48,091 nt of DNA from Spirochaetota bacterium (GTDB taxonomy: Bacteria; Spirochaetota; B62-G9; DRHN01), in the NCBI GenBank assembly GCA_016934265.1, contig JAFGTF010000116.1:1-48091 (forward strand), read 5' to 3'. Below are positions 16,648 to 25,223 of the stretch, one piece after another. Below the pieces are notes generated by a model, which made no database searches, had not been told where the DNA came from, and saw only the letters and a program-made list of their open reading frames with translations. Position 1 is the first letter of the stretch; every line of letters begins with the position of its first letter. Position numbers and translations under genes: made by a program.

Positions 16648-17616
16648 TTGTTCGTCCGTACCGTTTTAGGAGACATCCCGCCCCGCCTTCTCGGGCGTAC
16701 GAGCTGTCACGACCATCTTGTCGTGCGGAGAATCGACGGCGTCGAATTGCCGGACAGGTTCGTCATAGACGATGGAGAGAAGAGCGCGCTCGAGCTCGAG
16801 CGGTTCAAGTCATACGGGGGGGGCTCGGTACTGGACGCACAGCCGTTCGGCGCGGGAAGGGATGTGGAGACGCTTGCATCTCTCTCCCGGTCCACGGGTG
16901 TGCATATCGTCGCGTCCACGGGAATTCACAAGCGTTTCTTCTACCGGGACGATTTCTGGTCCTACGGCGCATCGACCGAAGAGCTCGCCCGGCTGTTCGT
17001 GTCCGAGATATCCGACGGGGCCTATGCATACGACGCAGGCCTGCCGTTTGCAGGTCGAAGCAAGGTCAGAGCGGGCGTCATCAAGACGGCGACGGGAAAA
17101 AACGGCCTCGATGACTATTATGAGAAAATCTTCCGTGCGGCCTCGATCGCGCACAGAAAAACCGGCGCCCCCATTCTCACCCATACGGAGCTGTCGGCTT
17201 TCGGAGCACAGCAGGCCCGTTTTCTCATCGATAACGGCGTCAGTCCGAGCTGCATAATCATCAGCCACATGGACCGGGTAATTAATACCGCGGCGAACGT
17301 CGCACTTGCCAAACTCGGGGTATATCTCGATTACGATACCATTGCCCGTGTCGGGTATCACTCAGACGAAGAGGAGATACGGCACATCGGGAAGATGGTG
17401 GAAGAGGGTTTCTCAGACAGGATAGTGCTCGGCATGGATTCGACTCGAGACAGGCTTGCTTCCTACGGCGGGAAGCCGGGGCTTTGGTATCTAGTAACCG
17501 TCTTTCCCGAGAAGCTAAAACGGATGGGGGTCAGCCGGGAAGCCGTCGACAGGATGCTGATCGATAACCCCTGTTCGGCGCTTTCGTTCGGGCGCAGGGA
17601 GGATTGCGGTGATTGA
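16648..17616 (+). CDS. Phosphotriesterase-family metal-dependent hydrolase
   Basis: This 322-residue amidohydrolase-superfamily protein of the phosphotriesterase branch includes lactonases and carbohydrate-phosphate hydrolases. The binuclear metal ligands can be placed: H21 and H23 (CHDH), bridging K146 (GVIKTATG), H179 (LTHTE), H207 (SHMDR) and D264 (GMDSTR). All are present, so it should be active. The start is TTG 16648, with a weak AAGGCG site. Its stop overlaps the next gene by 8 bases, indicating translational coupling and a joint pathway. The natural substrate is unknown; a sugar lactone or similar is inferred from the neighbours. Confidence 0.87.
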   Translation: MFVRTVLGDIPPRLLGRTSCHDHLVVRRIDGVELPDRFVIDDGEKSALELERFKSYGGGSVLDAQPFGAGRDVETLASLSRSTGVHIVASTGIHKRFFYRDDFWSYGASTEELARLFVSEISDGAYAYDAGLPFAGRSKVRAGVIKTATGKNGLDDYYEKIFRAASIAHRKTGAPILTHTELSAFGAQQARFLIDNGVSPSCIIISHMDRVINTAANVALAKLGVYLDYDTIARVGYHSDEEEIRHIGKMVEEGFSDRIVLGMDSTRDRLASYGGKPGLWYLVTVFPEKLKRMGVSREAVDRMLIDNPCSALSFGRREDCGD

Positions 17617-18550
17617 GAGCCCGAATCGGCCGACCTTCTACTTCATCGGCGTTACCACCGTGCAGTCGTCGATCATGAAGGTCTTTCCGCGATGGATGGA
17701 AGCAATCGGGAGACCTGAAATCGGGATCGAAGGATGCGATATCGAGCCCGGGGGACCGCGAGAGAAGTACAGGGAGATCCTCCGTCATATCAGAGAACAG
17801 CGGTACGCGACAGGCGCCCTGGTGACGACCCATAAGATCGATATCCTCGAAGCGGCGCGCGATCTTTTCGACCGTCTCGACGATCTCGCGCGGTTGTGCG
17901 GGGAGGTATCGTGCATATCGAAGCGGAGGGGGCTCGTATACGGATATGCGACGGACCCCATTTCGGTCGGTCTCGCTCTCGAGGATTTTCTGCCTCCGGG
18001 ATACTGGGAAAAGAACCGCCGCGCCTGTGTATTCATCATGGGGGCGGGAGGGAGCGGTCTCGCGCTCTCCGTATACCTCGTTCGGACAGGGCACGGGGCG
18101 AACATCCCCCAGAAGATATTTATTTCGAACCGGAGGCCCGAGCGTCTCGATCGCGTGAGGCGGGTACACGAACGTATGGGAATGTCGGCGAATATCGAAT
18201 ACGTGCAGGTGAATGACGCGACGAGCAACGACGATATACTGAAGACGCTTCCGCCGGGATCGCTCGTGGTGAACGCGACAGGCATGGGCAAAGACAGGCC
18301 GGGATCGCCGCTTTCGAACGACGCCGTTTTTCCGTTACACGGGTACGTGTGGGAATTCAACTACAGGGGCGATCTAAAATTTCTCCGCCAGGCCGAACGC
18401 CAGAAACGTTTTGCCGACCTCGTGATAACGGACGGATGGATGTACTTCGTTCACGGGTGGATGCAGGGCGTCGGCAAGGCCCTTCAGGTCGATTTATCTG
18501 CCGGGGATACTGAAAGGCTGAGCCGGATTGCGGCGGAGGCCGGGCGCTAG
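17609..18550 (+). CDS. Shikimate dehydrogenase-like oxidoreductase
   Basis: This 313-residue protein has shikimate/quinate dehydrogenase architecture: a substrate domain with LVTTHK (K76 at the catalytic Lys position) and YATDP (D116 at the catalytic Asp position), then a Rossmann domain with GAGGSG at 145-150 and VVNATGMGKDRPGSP near 215. The spelling of the motifs (VTTHK instead of VTxPHK) and the N-terminal FYFIGVTTVQSSIMKVFPRW differ from AroE, so this is a paralogous branch that probably reduces another cyclic polyol or ketone. Start GTG 17609 has GGGAGG upstream. It is coupled to the phosphotriesterase-like gene and ends 4 bases into the convergent FAH-family gene. Confidence 0.8.
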   Translation: MIESPNRPTFYFIGVTTVQSSIMKVFPRWMEAIGRPEIGIEGCDIEPGGPREKYREILRHIREQRYATGALVTTHKIDILEAARDLFDRLDDLARLCGEVSCISKRRGLVYGYATDPISVGLALEDFLPPGYWEKNRRACVFIMGAGGSGLALSVYLVRTGHGANIPQKIFISNRRPERLDRVRRVHERMGMSANIEYVQVNDATSNDDILKTLPPGSLVVNATGMGKDRPGSPLSNDAVFPLHGYVWEFNYRGDLKFLRQAERQKRFADLVITDGWMYFVHGWMQGVGKALQVDLSAGDTERLSRIAAEAGR

Positions 18551-19326
18551 TCCGAAGGACGCGCGCGTTCGGCCACGATCGCGTTTCGCAGGACGCCGAT
18601 TCCCTCGACCTCCACTTCCACCGTATCACCAGGTTTCATCGCGCCTATACCGGACGGCGTGCCCGTCGTGATGACATCTCCGGGAAGCAGGGTCATGATG
18701 TGCGAGATGAAACTGAAGAGCTCGAACACGGGAAATATGAACTGCCGGGTATTGGACGACTGTCTCGTCTCGCCGTTCAGCCGCGACACGACGCTTAGCT
18801 CTAAAGGGTCTATCTCGGTCTCTATGACGGGGCCGATGGGGCAGAAGGTGTCGAACGACTTGGCCCTCGTCCATTGTCCGTCCTTTGTCTGAAGATCCCT
18901 CGCGGTAACGTCGTTGCAGCAGGTATATCCGAGTATGAAGCGGGGGGCATCCTCCTCGCTGACCCTGTACGCCTTCTCTTTCACCACGAGCGCCAGCTCC
19001 GCTTCGTAATCCATCCTGTTGCAGGCGGACGGGTGCACGATGGAATCCTCGGGCCCAATCACGGAGGTGGAAGGCTTCATGAACAGGATCGGCTCGGACG
19101 GAATGGGGGAGCCGAGCTCCTCCGCGTGATCGCGGTAGTTAAGGCCGACTGCAACCACCTTGGAGGGTACGACCGGCGGGAGGAGCGCGGCCTCTTCGAC
19201 CGGCAGCGGGTTTTTTTCGACGATTTTGAGCCCGCCGTATATGTCGCCTGTGGCCGTAAACACCCTCCCGTCTTCAAGAATCCCAGTAACGGTCTCTTTT
19301 CCGCGTAAGAAACGGACGATCTTCAT
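18547..19326 (-). CDS. Fumarylacetoacetate hydrolase-family protein
   Basis: This 259-residue protein belongs to the FAH superfamily, whose members hydrolyse or decarboxylate acylpyruvates and 2-keto-3-deoxy acids with a divalent metal. Metal ligands are E108 and E110 in MDYEAELALV and D139 in CCNDVTARD; K156 follows in TRAKSFDTF. The glycine-rich GDVITTGTPSGIGAMKPGD block is complete. The length is that of the short two-domain form (YcgM-like). It converges with the shikimate-dehydrogenase-like gene with a 4-base overlap. The likely substrate class in this setting is an acylpyruvate or dehydrated sugar acid (inference). Confidence 0.9.
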   Translation of the reverse strand: MKIVRFLRGKETVTGILEDGRVFTATGDIYGGLKIVEKNPLPVEEAALLPPVVPSKVVAVGLNYRDHAEELGSPIPSEPILFMKPSTSVIGPEDSIVHPSACNRMDYEAELALVVKEKAYRVSEEDAPRFILGYTCCNDVTARDLQTKDGQWTRAKSFDTFCPIGPVIETEIDPLELSVVSRLNGETRQSSNTRQFIFPVFELFSFISHIMTLLPGDVITTGTPSGIGAMKPGDTVEVEVEGIGVLRNAIVAERARPSD

Positions 19327-19449
19327 GCATTCCCCCTGTACGCCGATCCCCCGCCGAGATACAGGAGACGGCTATTTTTACTGTCCTGTATGCGTACCGG
19401 TAATATATTATAGTAGTCTTACATCAGCAAATAAAAAGAGGAACACGCG

Positions 19450-20688
19450 ATGCGAAGGATACTGCTTGTCCTGCTTCTGTTGCTCGTCCCCTTCGGTGCA
19501 TACCCGAAGGATACGGAAATAACGTTCTGGCATTCGCTCGGATTTCACGTGAAAGAGATCGTGGACGGGCTCGCCCTCGAATATTCGGAGAGTCACCCGG
19601 GAGTTCGGGTGACGCCCGTGTTCCAGGGACTGTATGAGGAGCTTCAGGTGAAGATGCTCGCCGCAGCTGTGACCCGGGACCTGCCCGACGTCGCCCAGGT
19701 GCAGCTCGAATATATGAACACGTATATAGAAAACAGTCTCATCGATCCGATAAACTCCACGATACCGCCAGAAGAAAGAGACGACATACTCGATCTGTTC
19801 TGGGACCTCGTGACCAAAGACGGAAACATATACGGGGTGCCGTTCTGCATCTCTACTACCGTGTTCTTCTATAACGAGGACGCGTTCAGAAAGGCGGGGG
19901 TCGAGGGGGAGCCCTCCACGTGGGAGGAGATGGTCAGTATCGGTAAAAAGCTCACCACGGATACTAACGGCGACGGCAAACCTGACAACTATGCGGTGAT
20001 GTTCTGGATGGACGGTTTTTACGGTATCGCCCCGTTTCTGTGGGCGAACGGGGGAGATTTCTTCTCAAGCGACAAGCGGCGGATACTTCTCACATCGGAG
20101 GAGATGGTGAGAACGATCACCATGCTTCACGATCTCGCATACAAGCACCGTATCATGCCGGGAAACTGGACGGACTGGGAATCCGGCCAAGCGTTTCTCA
20201 CCGGCAACCTTGCGATGGGGCCGTTTACCAGCGCGGCGATCTCCTACGGCGAGCAGAACCTGCCCTGGAAGCTCAGGATAGTCCCGATGCCCTCGGTGAA
20301 CGGGCGGCGGGCCTCGGTGCTCGGGGGATCGGCGCTCGTGAACTTCGCACAGAAAAGAAAACAGCGCAGTGAGGTGGACAGTTTCATATACTGGCTCGTG
20401 AACAAGGAGAACACGATACGGCTCCACGAAAAGATAGGGTACGTGCCGGTTCGCGGTTCGGCGCTCAACTCTCTTTCGCTCAGGGCGTTCGACCGGAAGA
20501 ACCCGAATTTCAAGGTTGCCATAGACACGCTCGATTTTGCAAGGCCGCTTCCAAGCCACCCGGAATTCTATAAGATAAACGAGCGGCTCCGCGAAATGCT
20601 GCAGGAGGTATTCTTGGGCGCCGCGGATCCGGCGGAAGCGCTGAAGAAGGCCGAAGAGGAGATCAACCGTATGATCGGGGAGCAGTAA
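19450..20688 (+). CDS. Sugar ABC transporter substrate-binding protein (family 1)
   Basis: This 412-residue periplasmic binding protein of the maltose/glycerol-3-phosphate (family 1) group has a clear signal peptide, MRRILLVLLLLLVPFGAYP. ITFWHSLG at the start of the mature part, MLAAAVTRDLPDVAQVQLEYM, YGVPFCISTTVFFYNEDAF and LTTDTNGDGKPDNYAVMFW are family blocks. FTSAAISYGEQ and GGSALVNFAQ follow in the C-lobe. The start ATG 19450 has AGAGGA 7 bases upstream. As with the other binding protein here, no permease or ATPase follows; the next gene is mscS. It may serve a transporter encoded elsewhere. Confidence 0.92.
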   Translation: MRRILLVLLLLLVPFGAYPKDTEITFWHSLGFHVKEIVDGLALEYSESHPGVRVTPVFQGLYEELQVKMLAAAVTRDLPDVAQVQLEYMNTYIENSLIDPINSTIPPEERDDILDLFWDLVTKDGNIYGVPFCISTTVFFYNEDAFRKAGVEGEPSTWEEMVSIGKKLTTDTNGDGKPDNYAVMFWMDGFYGIAPFLWANGGDFFSSDKRRILLTSEEMVRTITMLHDLAYKHRIMPGNWTDWESGQAFLTGNLAMGPFTSAAISYGEQNLPWKLRIVPMPSVNGRRASVLGGSALVNFAQKRKQRSEVDSFIYWLVNKENTIRLHEKIGYVPVRGSALNSLSLRAFDRKNPNFKVAIDTLDFARPLPSHPEFYKINERLREMLQEVFLGAADPAEALKKAEEEINRMIGEQ

Positions 20689-20764
20689 TGCGGCGTGACT
20701 GCTGAACGACCGCCCTTGTTTAATGAATCGAATCGGGCGGGAAACCCTTTTGTGAGGAATCGAA

Positions 20765-21880
20765 ATGCCTGAAGTGATACGGCTGTTTTTTCAACACGAG
20801 ATAATCAAGGTTGGAACGTATTCCATCAGCGTCCTGAATACTGTCCTCATGGTTCCGATCGTCGCGGTCGACGTGTTCATCGTCAGAATGTTCACTCGCT
20901 TTATACGGAAACGTGATCTCTATAAAAAGAAGTTCGTCCGTAACCTGGGTCGCGTATTCAAGGGGATCGTCCACCTTCTTGCATTCGTTGCAGTAATGCG
21001 CGTTTTCGGGGTGAGGCTCGCCAACATATTCGATTTCATCGCAGCGGTGCTGAGCTTCAAGCTCTTCACGATTGCGGGCACCGATATCAGTCTCCTTACC
21101 ATCATCGTCATGGTGATTGTGGTGTTCGTTGCGGCAAAGATCGCCAAAGTCGTGAGAAATTACTTCAGCAGCCGGGTATTCGCACGGTTCAACATAGAGG
21201 AGGGCCTGCGTTTCTCTCTCGCGAAACTGATCGGCTATCTCATCATCATTATCGGGGTGATCATCGCCCTGCAGGGCTTCGGCATCAAGCTCACCGCCCT
21301 CACCGTGTTCGCGGGGGTGCTCGGTGTCGGCATCGGTTTCGGTATGCAGAGCATTACGGCCAATATCGTGTCCGGGTTCGTCATACTCTTCGAGCGGCCC
21401 ATAAAGGAGGGAGACATGGTTCGCCTCCACGATACGATAGGGGAGGTCACGAAGATAAACCTCAGGGCCACGGTGATAAAGACCATTCTAAACGAGCACC
21501 TCATCGTACCGAACAGCGAATTCATCAATTCCACGGTTGAGAACATGTCCTACGGCGACATACGGGTCCGTATCAAGGTCAATGTCGGGGTCGCATACGG
21601 TACCGACCCGGGTCTTGTGAAGGACGCGCTGCTCGAGGCCGCGGGGAAAACGGAAAACGTGATGAAATCGCCTCCGCCGTCGGTGCTGTTTCGTGAGTTC
21701 GGGAACTCTTCGCTTAACTTCGAGCTGCTGGTCTGGATTGACCACCCGAGGAAACGGTTCGATACGGAGAGCGACCTCCACTTCGAGATTGTGAATCAGT
21801 TCAGGCGGCATGGCATCACCATACCGTTTCCGCAGCATGATGTGTATATTAAAAAGCTCCCGAAAGACGGCGAGGGGTAG
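20765..21880 (+). CDS. Small-conductance mechanosensitive channel (MscS family)
   Basis: This 371-residue inner-membrane channel opens under membrane tension to release solutes in hypo-osmotic shock. Hydrophobic segments lie at about 18-40, 65-85, 100-125 and 155-180. The pore helix and following beta domain carry the family signature, GVLGVGIGFGMQSITANIVS (near 180-199) then GFVILFERPIKEGDMV. The C-terminal cytoplasmic vestibule follows, with NVGVAYGTDP and LNFELLVWIDHP. It is longer than E. coli MscS (286) because of an extra N-terminal segment. GAGGA lies about 7 bases before ATG 20765. It follows the binding protein by 76 bases, perhaps by read-through. Confidence 0.94.
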   Translation: MPEVIRLFFQHEIIKVGTYSISVLNTVLMVPIVAVDVFIVRMFTRFIRKRDLYKKKFVRNLGRVFKGIVHLLAFVAVMRVFGVRLANIFDFIAAVLSFKLFTIAGTDISLLTIIVMVIVVFVAAKIAKVVRNYFSSRVFARFNIEEGLRFSLAKLIGYLIIIIGVIIALQGFGIKLTALTVFAGVLGVGIGFGMQSITANIVSGFVILFERPIKEGDMVRLHDTIGEVTKINLRATVIKTILNEHLIVPNSEFINSTVENMSYGDIRVRIKVNVGVAYGTDPGLVKDALLEAAGKTENVMKSPPPSVLFREFGNSSLNFELLVWIDHPRKRFDTESDLHFEIVNQFRRHGITIPFPQHDVYIKKLPKDGEG

Positions 21881-22063
21881 GACAAAGCCGCCTCCCGGTT
21901 TCCGGCATCGGGTCTGGCGCAGAGCGCAGTATAACTTTTCCTTATACCACGATTTTCCGTATAATTACAATTTATCGACCCACGAGTCGAAACCTCTGTC
22001 TTTTTAATTAGAGATTCCGTACAATAACCGAAAAAGACGAGACCTGTGCAGAGGGAAGGGTGT

Positions 22064-23350
22064 ATGGCAAAGTACGTGTTGAAATGTGTGGAGTGCGGAA
22101 AAGAATACGAGGACGATTCGTTCAGGCTCAGATGCGACGAAGACCACGAGCCTGCGCTTCTTCGGACGATTTACCGAAAAAAGGAGCTCACCGTGAAAGA
22201 CGAGCTCCCGGGAATGTTCAAGTTCGCCGATTACCTTCCGGTCGGGCGCGTTATCGACTGCATGGGGGCTCCGCTTACCTACAAGAGCGAGAGACTGGGA
22301 AAATATCTCGGCCTCGAAAAGCTGTACGTCATATTCAACGGGTACTGGCCCGAGAAGGGAGCCTTCATGGAGACGGCCTCCTTCAAGGAGCTCGAGGCGC
22401 CCTCGGTTCTCGCAAGGGTTCCGAAAGACTGCGGCAAGACCATCGTGGTCGCCTCTGCGGGTAATACGGGAAGAGCCTTCGCACGGATATGTTCGGAGAA
22501 CGGCCTGCCGCTCGTGCTCGTGATTCCGCAGCAGAGCGCGGATCAGATATGGAACACGAAACCCTTCTCGGACAGCGTAAAGCTCATACTTGCGGGCGGT
22601 AACAGCGATTACTTCGACGCCATAACACTGGCGGGAAAGCTCGTGGGCCTGAACGGTTTTTTCCCCGAGGGGGGGGCGTTCAACGTTGCGCGAAGAGACG
22701 GTATGGGAACGACGGTGCTCGATTTCGCCGCTACGGTGGGGGAGGTTCCGAAGCACTATTTTCAGGCGATCGGCTCCGGTACCGGCGGTATCGCCGCGTG
22801 GGAGGCGTATCTCCGTCTCGCAGAGGAGGGACGATACGGCAACGGCTGCATGACGCTTCATCTGTCTCAGAACCATCCCTTCGTGCCCATAACCGAGTCA
22901 TGGGCCGACCGTCTGCCGGAGATACCGGCTTCCGATCCCGAGTCCGACAAAATGAAGATCACTGAAACATGCGCCAAGGTGCTCACCAACAGGAAGCCGC
23001 CCTACGCGCTGCGGGGAGGGGTCTACGACGTGCTATGTGAATCGTCCGGACGTACCTATGCAGTCACCAATACCGAGGCGTACCGGGCAATGTCGATCTT
23101 CGAGAAGTTCGAGGGAATCGATATATGTCATGCGGCGGGAGTCGCCGTGGGGTCGCTGATGCAGGCGGTGGAGAACGGTATTGTAGCTTCGGGCGATCTC
23201 ATCGCGCTCAACATCACGGGCGGCGGCGAGCGGAAGGTGAAAACAGACTACGATCTACACTACCTCGAGCCCATCGCATGTTTCAGCGACGGGGAGATCG
23301 GCGGCAGGGACGCAGTGCATAAGCTCGAGGCGCTTTTTGCTGGCGTGTGA
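22064..23350 (+). CDS. PLP-dependent cysteate synthase-like / threonine synthase-family enzyme
   Basis: This 428-residue fold-type II PLP enzyme has PLP-lysine K108 in FMETASFKELEA and the phosphate loop SAGNTGRAFA at 131-140. N-terminal C8, C11 and C24 resemble a small metal-binding element. The sequence follows archaeal cysteate synthase more closely than ordinary threonine synthase: GYWPEKGAFMETASFKELEA, PEGGAFNVARRDGMGTTVLD, YFQAIGSGTGGIAAWEAYLR and LHLSQNHPF. Cysteate synthase makes L-cysteate from O-phosphoserine and sulfite; threonine synthase uses O-phosphohomoserine. The family recognition is from memory of motifs. The start is ATG 22064, with AGAGGGAAGGG just upstream. A LysR regulator gene follows in the same direction. 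Confidence 0.75.
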   Translation: MAKYVLKCVECGKEYEDDSFRLRCDEDHEPALLRTIYRKKELTVKDELPGMFKFADYLPVGRVIDCMGAPLTYKSERLGKYLGLEKLYVIFNGYWPEKGAFMETASFKELEAPSVLARVPKDCGKTIVVASAGNTGRAFARICSENGLPLVLVIPQQSADQIWNTKPFSDSVKLILAGGNSDYFDAITLAGKLVGLNGFFPEGGAFNVARRDGMGTTVLDFAATVGEVPKHYFQAIGSGTGGIAAWEAYLRLAEEGRYGNGCMTLHLSQNHPFVPITESWADRLPEIPASDPESDKMKITETCAKVLTNRKPPYALRGGVYDVLCESSGRTYAVTNTEAYRAMSIFEKFEGIDICHAAGVAVGSLMQAVENGIVASGDLIALNITGGGERKVKTDYDLHYLEPIACFSDGEIGGRDAVHKLEALFAGV

Positions 23351-23449
23351 AGCCGGTCCAAACGGCTGCCGGCAAAGCCGCAGATAGAGGGTGCCTTCCT
23401 CCGATAGAGCTCATGTGTACGACCTCCACTTACGGTGACGACGAATCTC

Positions 23450-23478
23450 TTGACAACGGCTATGGGGGGGCGCATATT
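23450..23478 (+). promoter_or_regulatory. Sigma-70-like promoter of the LysR gene
   Basis: A perfect -35 box TTGACA (23450-23455) is followed by a 17-base spacer and CATATT (23473-23478); TATTAT at 23475-23480 is an alternative -10. Transcription would begin about 30 bases before the LysR start codon. Confidence 0.55.
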
Positions 23479-23512
23479 ATTCAAAAACCGGACTTGTTTC
23501 AGACCACCTCAA

Positions 23513-24394
23513 ATGAATACGAAACAGTTACGTCTCTTCATGCTCATCGCCGACATAAAGAGCTTCAGTAAGGCGGCGGAGCACGAAGCTCTCACTCAAC
23601 CGGCCGTGACGCAGCAGATCATACGGCTGGAGCGCGAGATGGGCTCCGTGCTCTTCAAACGCAAGAATAAACGTATCGAGCTGACGAAAAAGGGCAGGCT
23701 TTTTTACAAGTTTGCGAAGAACATGCTCTCCATGATGGACAGCCTCGAACGGGAGCTGAGGGTTATCGACTCCACGGACGAGGGGGTGCTCAAGATCGGC
23801 TCCTCCCACATTCCTACCTCCCAGATGCTGTACGAAAAGATCGCCGGTTTCAAGAAGAAGTACCCCAACGCCTACATCATCTATGAGCTGAACGATACGG
23901 AGAATATATCCTATATGGTCGAGAACGAGATGCTCGACATAGGATTCGTCGGCGCGATCGAGGACAGCAATCTCGACTACAAGAGCTTTTCAGGCGACGA
24001 GCTTTTGCTCGTCGCCTCCAACAGTCTCGACATTCCGTCGAAGCTGAACCTCTCGCAGCTGAAAGAGGTGCCGCTCATTATTAACCAGAAGGAATCGGGC
24101 GTAAGGAAGTTTCTCGAGAAGAAGCTCGGGGAGTGCGGTATCTCCTTTTCCGAGCTCAACATCATATCGGAGATCGGCCTTCCGGAATCCTTGCTCAGCG
24201 TCGTCAGGATGGGGGTAGGGTGCGCCTTCGTCCCTTCGATCATCTTCGACAAGGTCGCTGCGGAGGGCGATCTGAAGGTCATCGAGATCAAGAATTTCTC
24301 CGCGTACAGGGACTACTATATGGTAACGAAGAAGGGAGTCATCCTTTCCAACCTGGCACAGACCTTCCTGGATTCTTTCGAGTTTATGACATAG
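23513..24394 (+). CDS. LysR-family transcriptional regulator
   Basis: This 293-residue LysR-type regulator has an N-terminal winged helix-turn-helix (residues 1-60: FSKAAEHEALTQPAVTQQIIRLEREMG, then LFKR and LTKKG), a linker helix, and a periplasmic-binding-like effector domain (about 90-290). ATG 23513 gives the standard N-terminus MNTKQLRLF; the frame stays open upstream to 23435, but the promoter lies there. No Shine-Dalgarno site is evident. The same-strand neighbour upstream is the cysteate-synthase-like gene, 162 bases away; a regulatory link to sulfur or amino acid metabolism is only inferred from this position. Confidence 0.93.
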   Translation: MNTKQLRLFMLIADIKSFSKAAEHEALTQPAVTQQIIRLEREMGSVLFKRKNKRIELTKKGRLFYKFAKNMLSMMDSLERELRVIDSTDEGVLKIGSSHIPTSQMLYEKIAGFKKKYPNAYIIYELNDTENISYMVENEMLDIGFVGAIEDSNLDYKSFSGDELLLVASNSLDIPSKLNLSQLKEVPLIINQKESGVRKFLEKKLGECGISFSELNIISEIGLPESLLSVVRMGVGCAFVPSIIFDKVAAEGDLKVIEIKNFSAYRDYYMVTKKGVILSNLAQTFLDSFEFMT

Positions 24395-24469
24395 GGCGGA
24401 CGGTATTAGCGGTGTATTTGTCTGCCCGAGCTACCGATATTACTATTAAAGACCGTAGGGGACGCCATT

Positions 24470-25075
24470 ATGCGGATGAAAGAAGGCCGTACAACATTGC
24501 CGTTTGCCGTTTTTATTATCTTCGTCTTTATGTTGCAGGGCACCGCTTCCTTCGCGCAGCAGATGGGGGAGCCGAAGTCCCCCGGGTATTCGTTCGTCGA
24601 CTTCGACAAGAGCTACGAATACATCGAAGAAAACGCGAGAAAAAGCGGGTACGAGGTGCGTCGCGGGGATTCGATTTCACGATTCGGCCGTTCATCGCTG
24701 ACGCTCGAGAAGGCGGGGAAGTTTTATTCGGAAAACCTCTACCTGTTCTTCGACAATACGGGCCGCCTGCTGTTTTTCACCGTCAGTCTCGATCTTAACG
24801 TGGATCAGTCGAAGATCGTTATCGACAGGCTCGTCACGGAGATAGCGGGGAAGTTCGAAGTCGAGTACGGGAAGAGCGAGAGAGAGACCGTTCCCTACTA
24901 CCGTGTAGTTGAGGGGGAGTACGAATTGTTCATACGACCCGTAACCGCAACCACCGTTTCCTGTGTAGTGACTTTCAGGCACATACCGAGGTACGACGAG
25001 TACGGCGAGTTTTATACGGCCGAGGTCCTGCGTGAGATCGAGGAGGAGATAGTAAAGACGGTTGAGATGTTCTGA
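24470..25075 (+). CDS. Secreted protein of unknown function
   Basis: This 201-residue protein has a typical signal peptide: basic MRMKEGR, hydrophobic FAVFIIFVFMLQGTA, and cleavage after SFA. The mature part has no family I recognise. It is rich in charged and aromatic residues (YSFVDFDKSYEYIEENARK, LYLFFDNTGRLLFFTVSLDL) with an alternating pattern that suggests beta strands, and has one Cys. It may be a periplasmic protein. It starts 75 bases after the LysR gene and ends 148 bases before the ackA start codon. Confidence 0.75.
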   Translation: MRMKEGRTTLPFAVFIIFVFMLQGTASFAQQMGEPKSPGYSFVDFDKSYEYIEENARKSGYEVRRGDSISRFGRSSLTLEKAGKFYSENLYLFFDNTGRLLFFTVSLDLNVDQSKIVIDRLVTEIAGKFEVEYGKSERETVPYYRVVEGEYELFIRPVTATTVSCVVTFRHIPRYDEYGEFYTAEVLREIEEEIVKTVEMF

Positions 25076-25126
25076 CGTCGAACTCCTCTTAAAGCGCGTA
25101 CCCAGGTAGATCAACCCACATTTGTA

Positions 25127-25155
25127 TTGAAATTCCAGCGGCGAATTAGTATTTT
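25127..25155 (+). promoter_or_regulatory. Promoter of the first acetate kinase gene
   Basis: TTGAAA (25127-25132), a 17-base spacer and TATTTT (25150-25155) form a plausible sigma-70 promoter. The predicted start point near 25162 lies at the edge of the palindromic operator that follows, so a bound repressor would block initiation. Confidence 0.5.
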
Positions 25156-25157
25156 GA

Positions 25158-25185
25158 ATATATTGTTAATAAATTAACAATATAT
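25158..25185. promoter_or_regulatory. Rex-type operator upstream of ackA
   Basis: A perfect palindrome with 13-base arms and a 2-base centre contains TTGTTAA-TAAA-TTAACAA at 25163-25180. This matches the Rex operator form TTGTTAA-N4-TTAACAA known from clostridia and other anaerobes. Rex is an NAD(H)-sensing repressor that controls fermentation genes. The site ends 38 bases before the acetate kinase start codon and overlaps the predicted transcription start. The rex gene is not in this window. Confidence 0.75.
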
Positions 25186-25223
25186 CCGGCGTCTTGAGCC
25201 ACCATTAAACGAGGGGGATGTAG

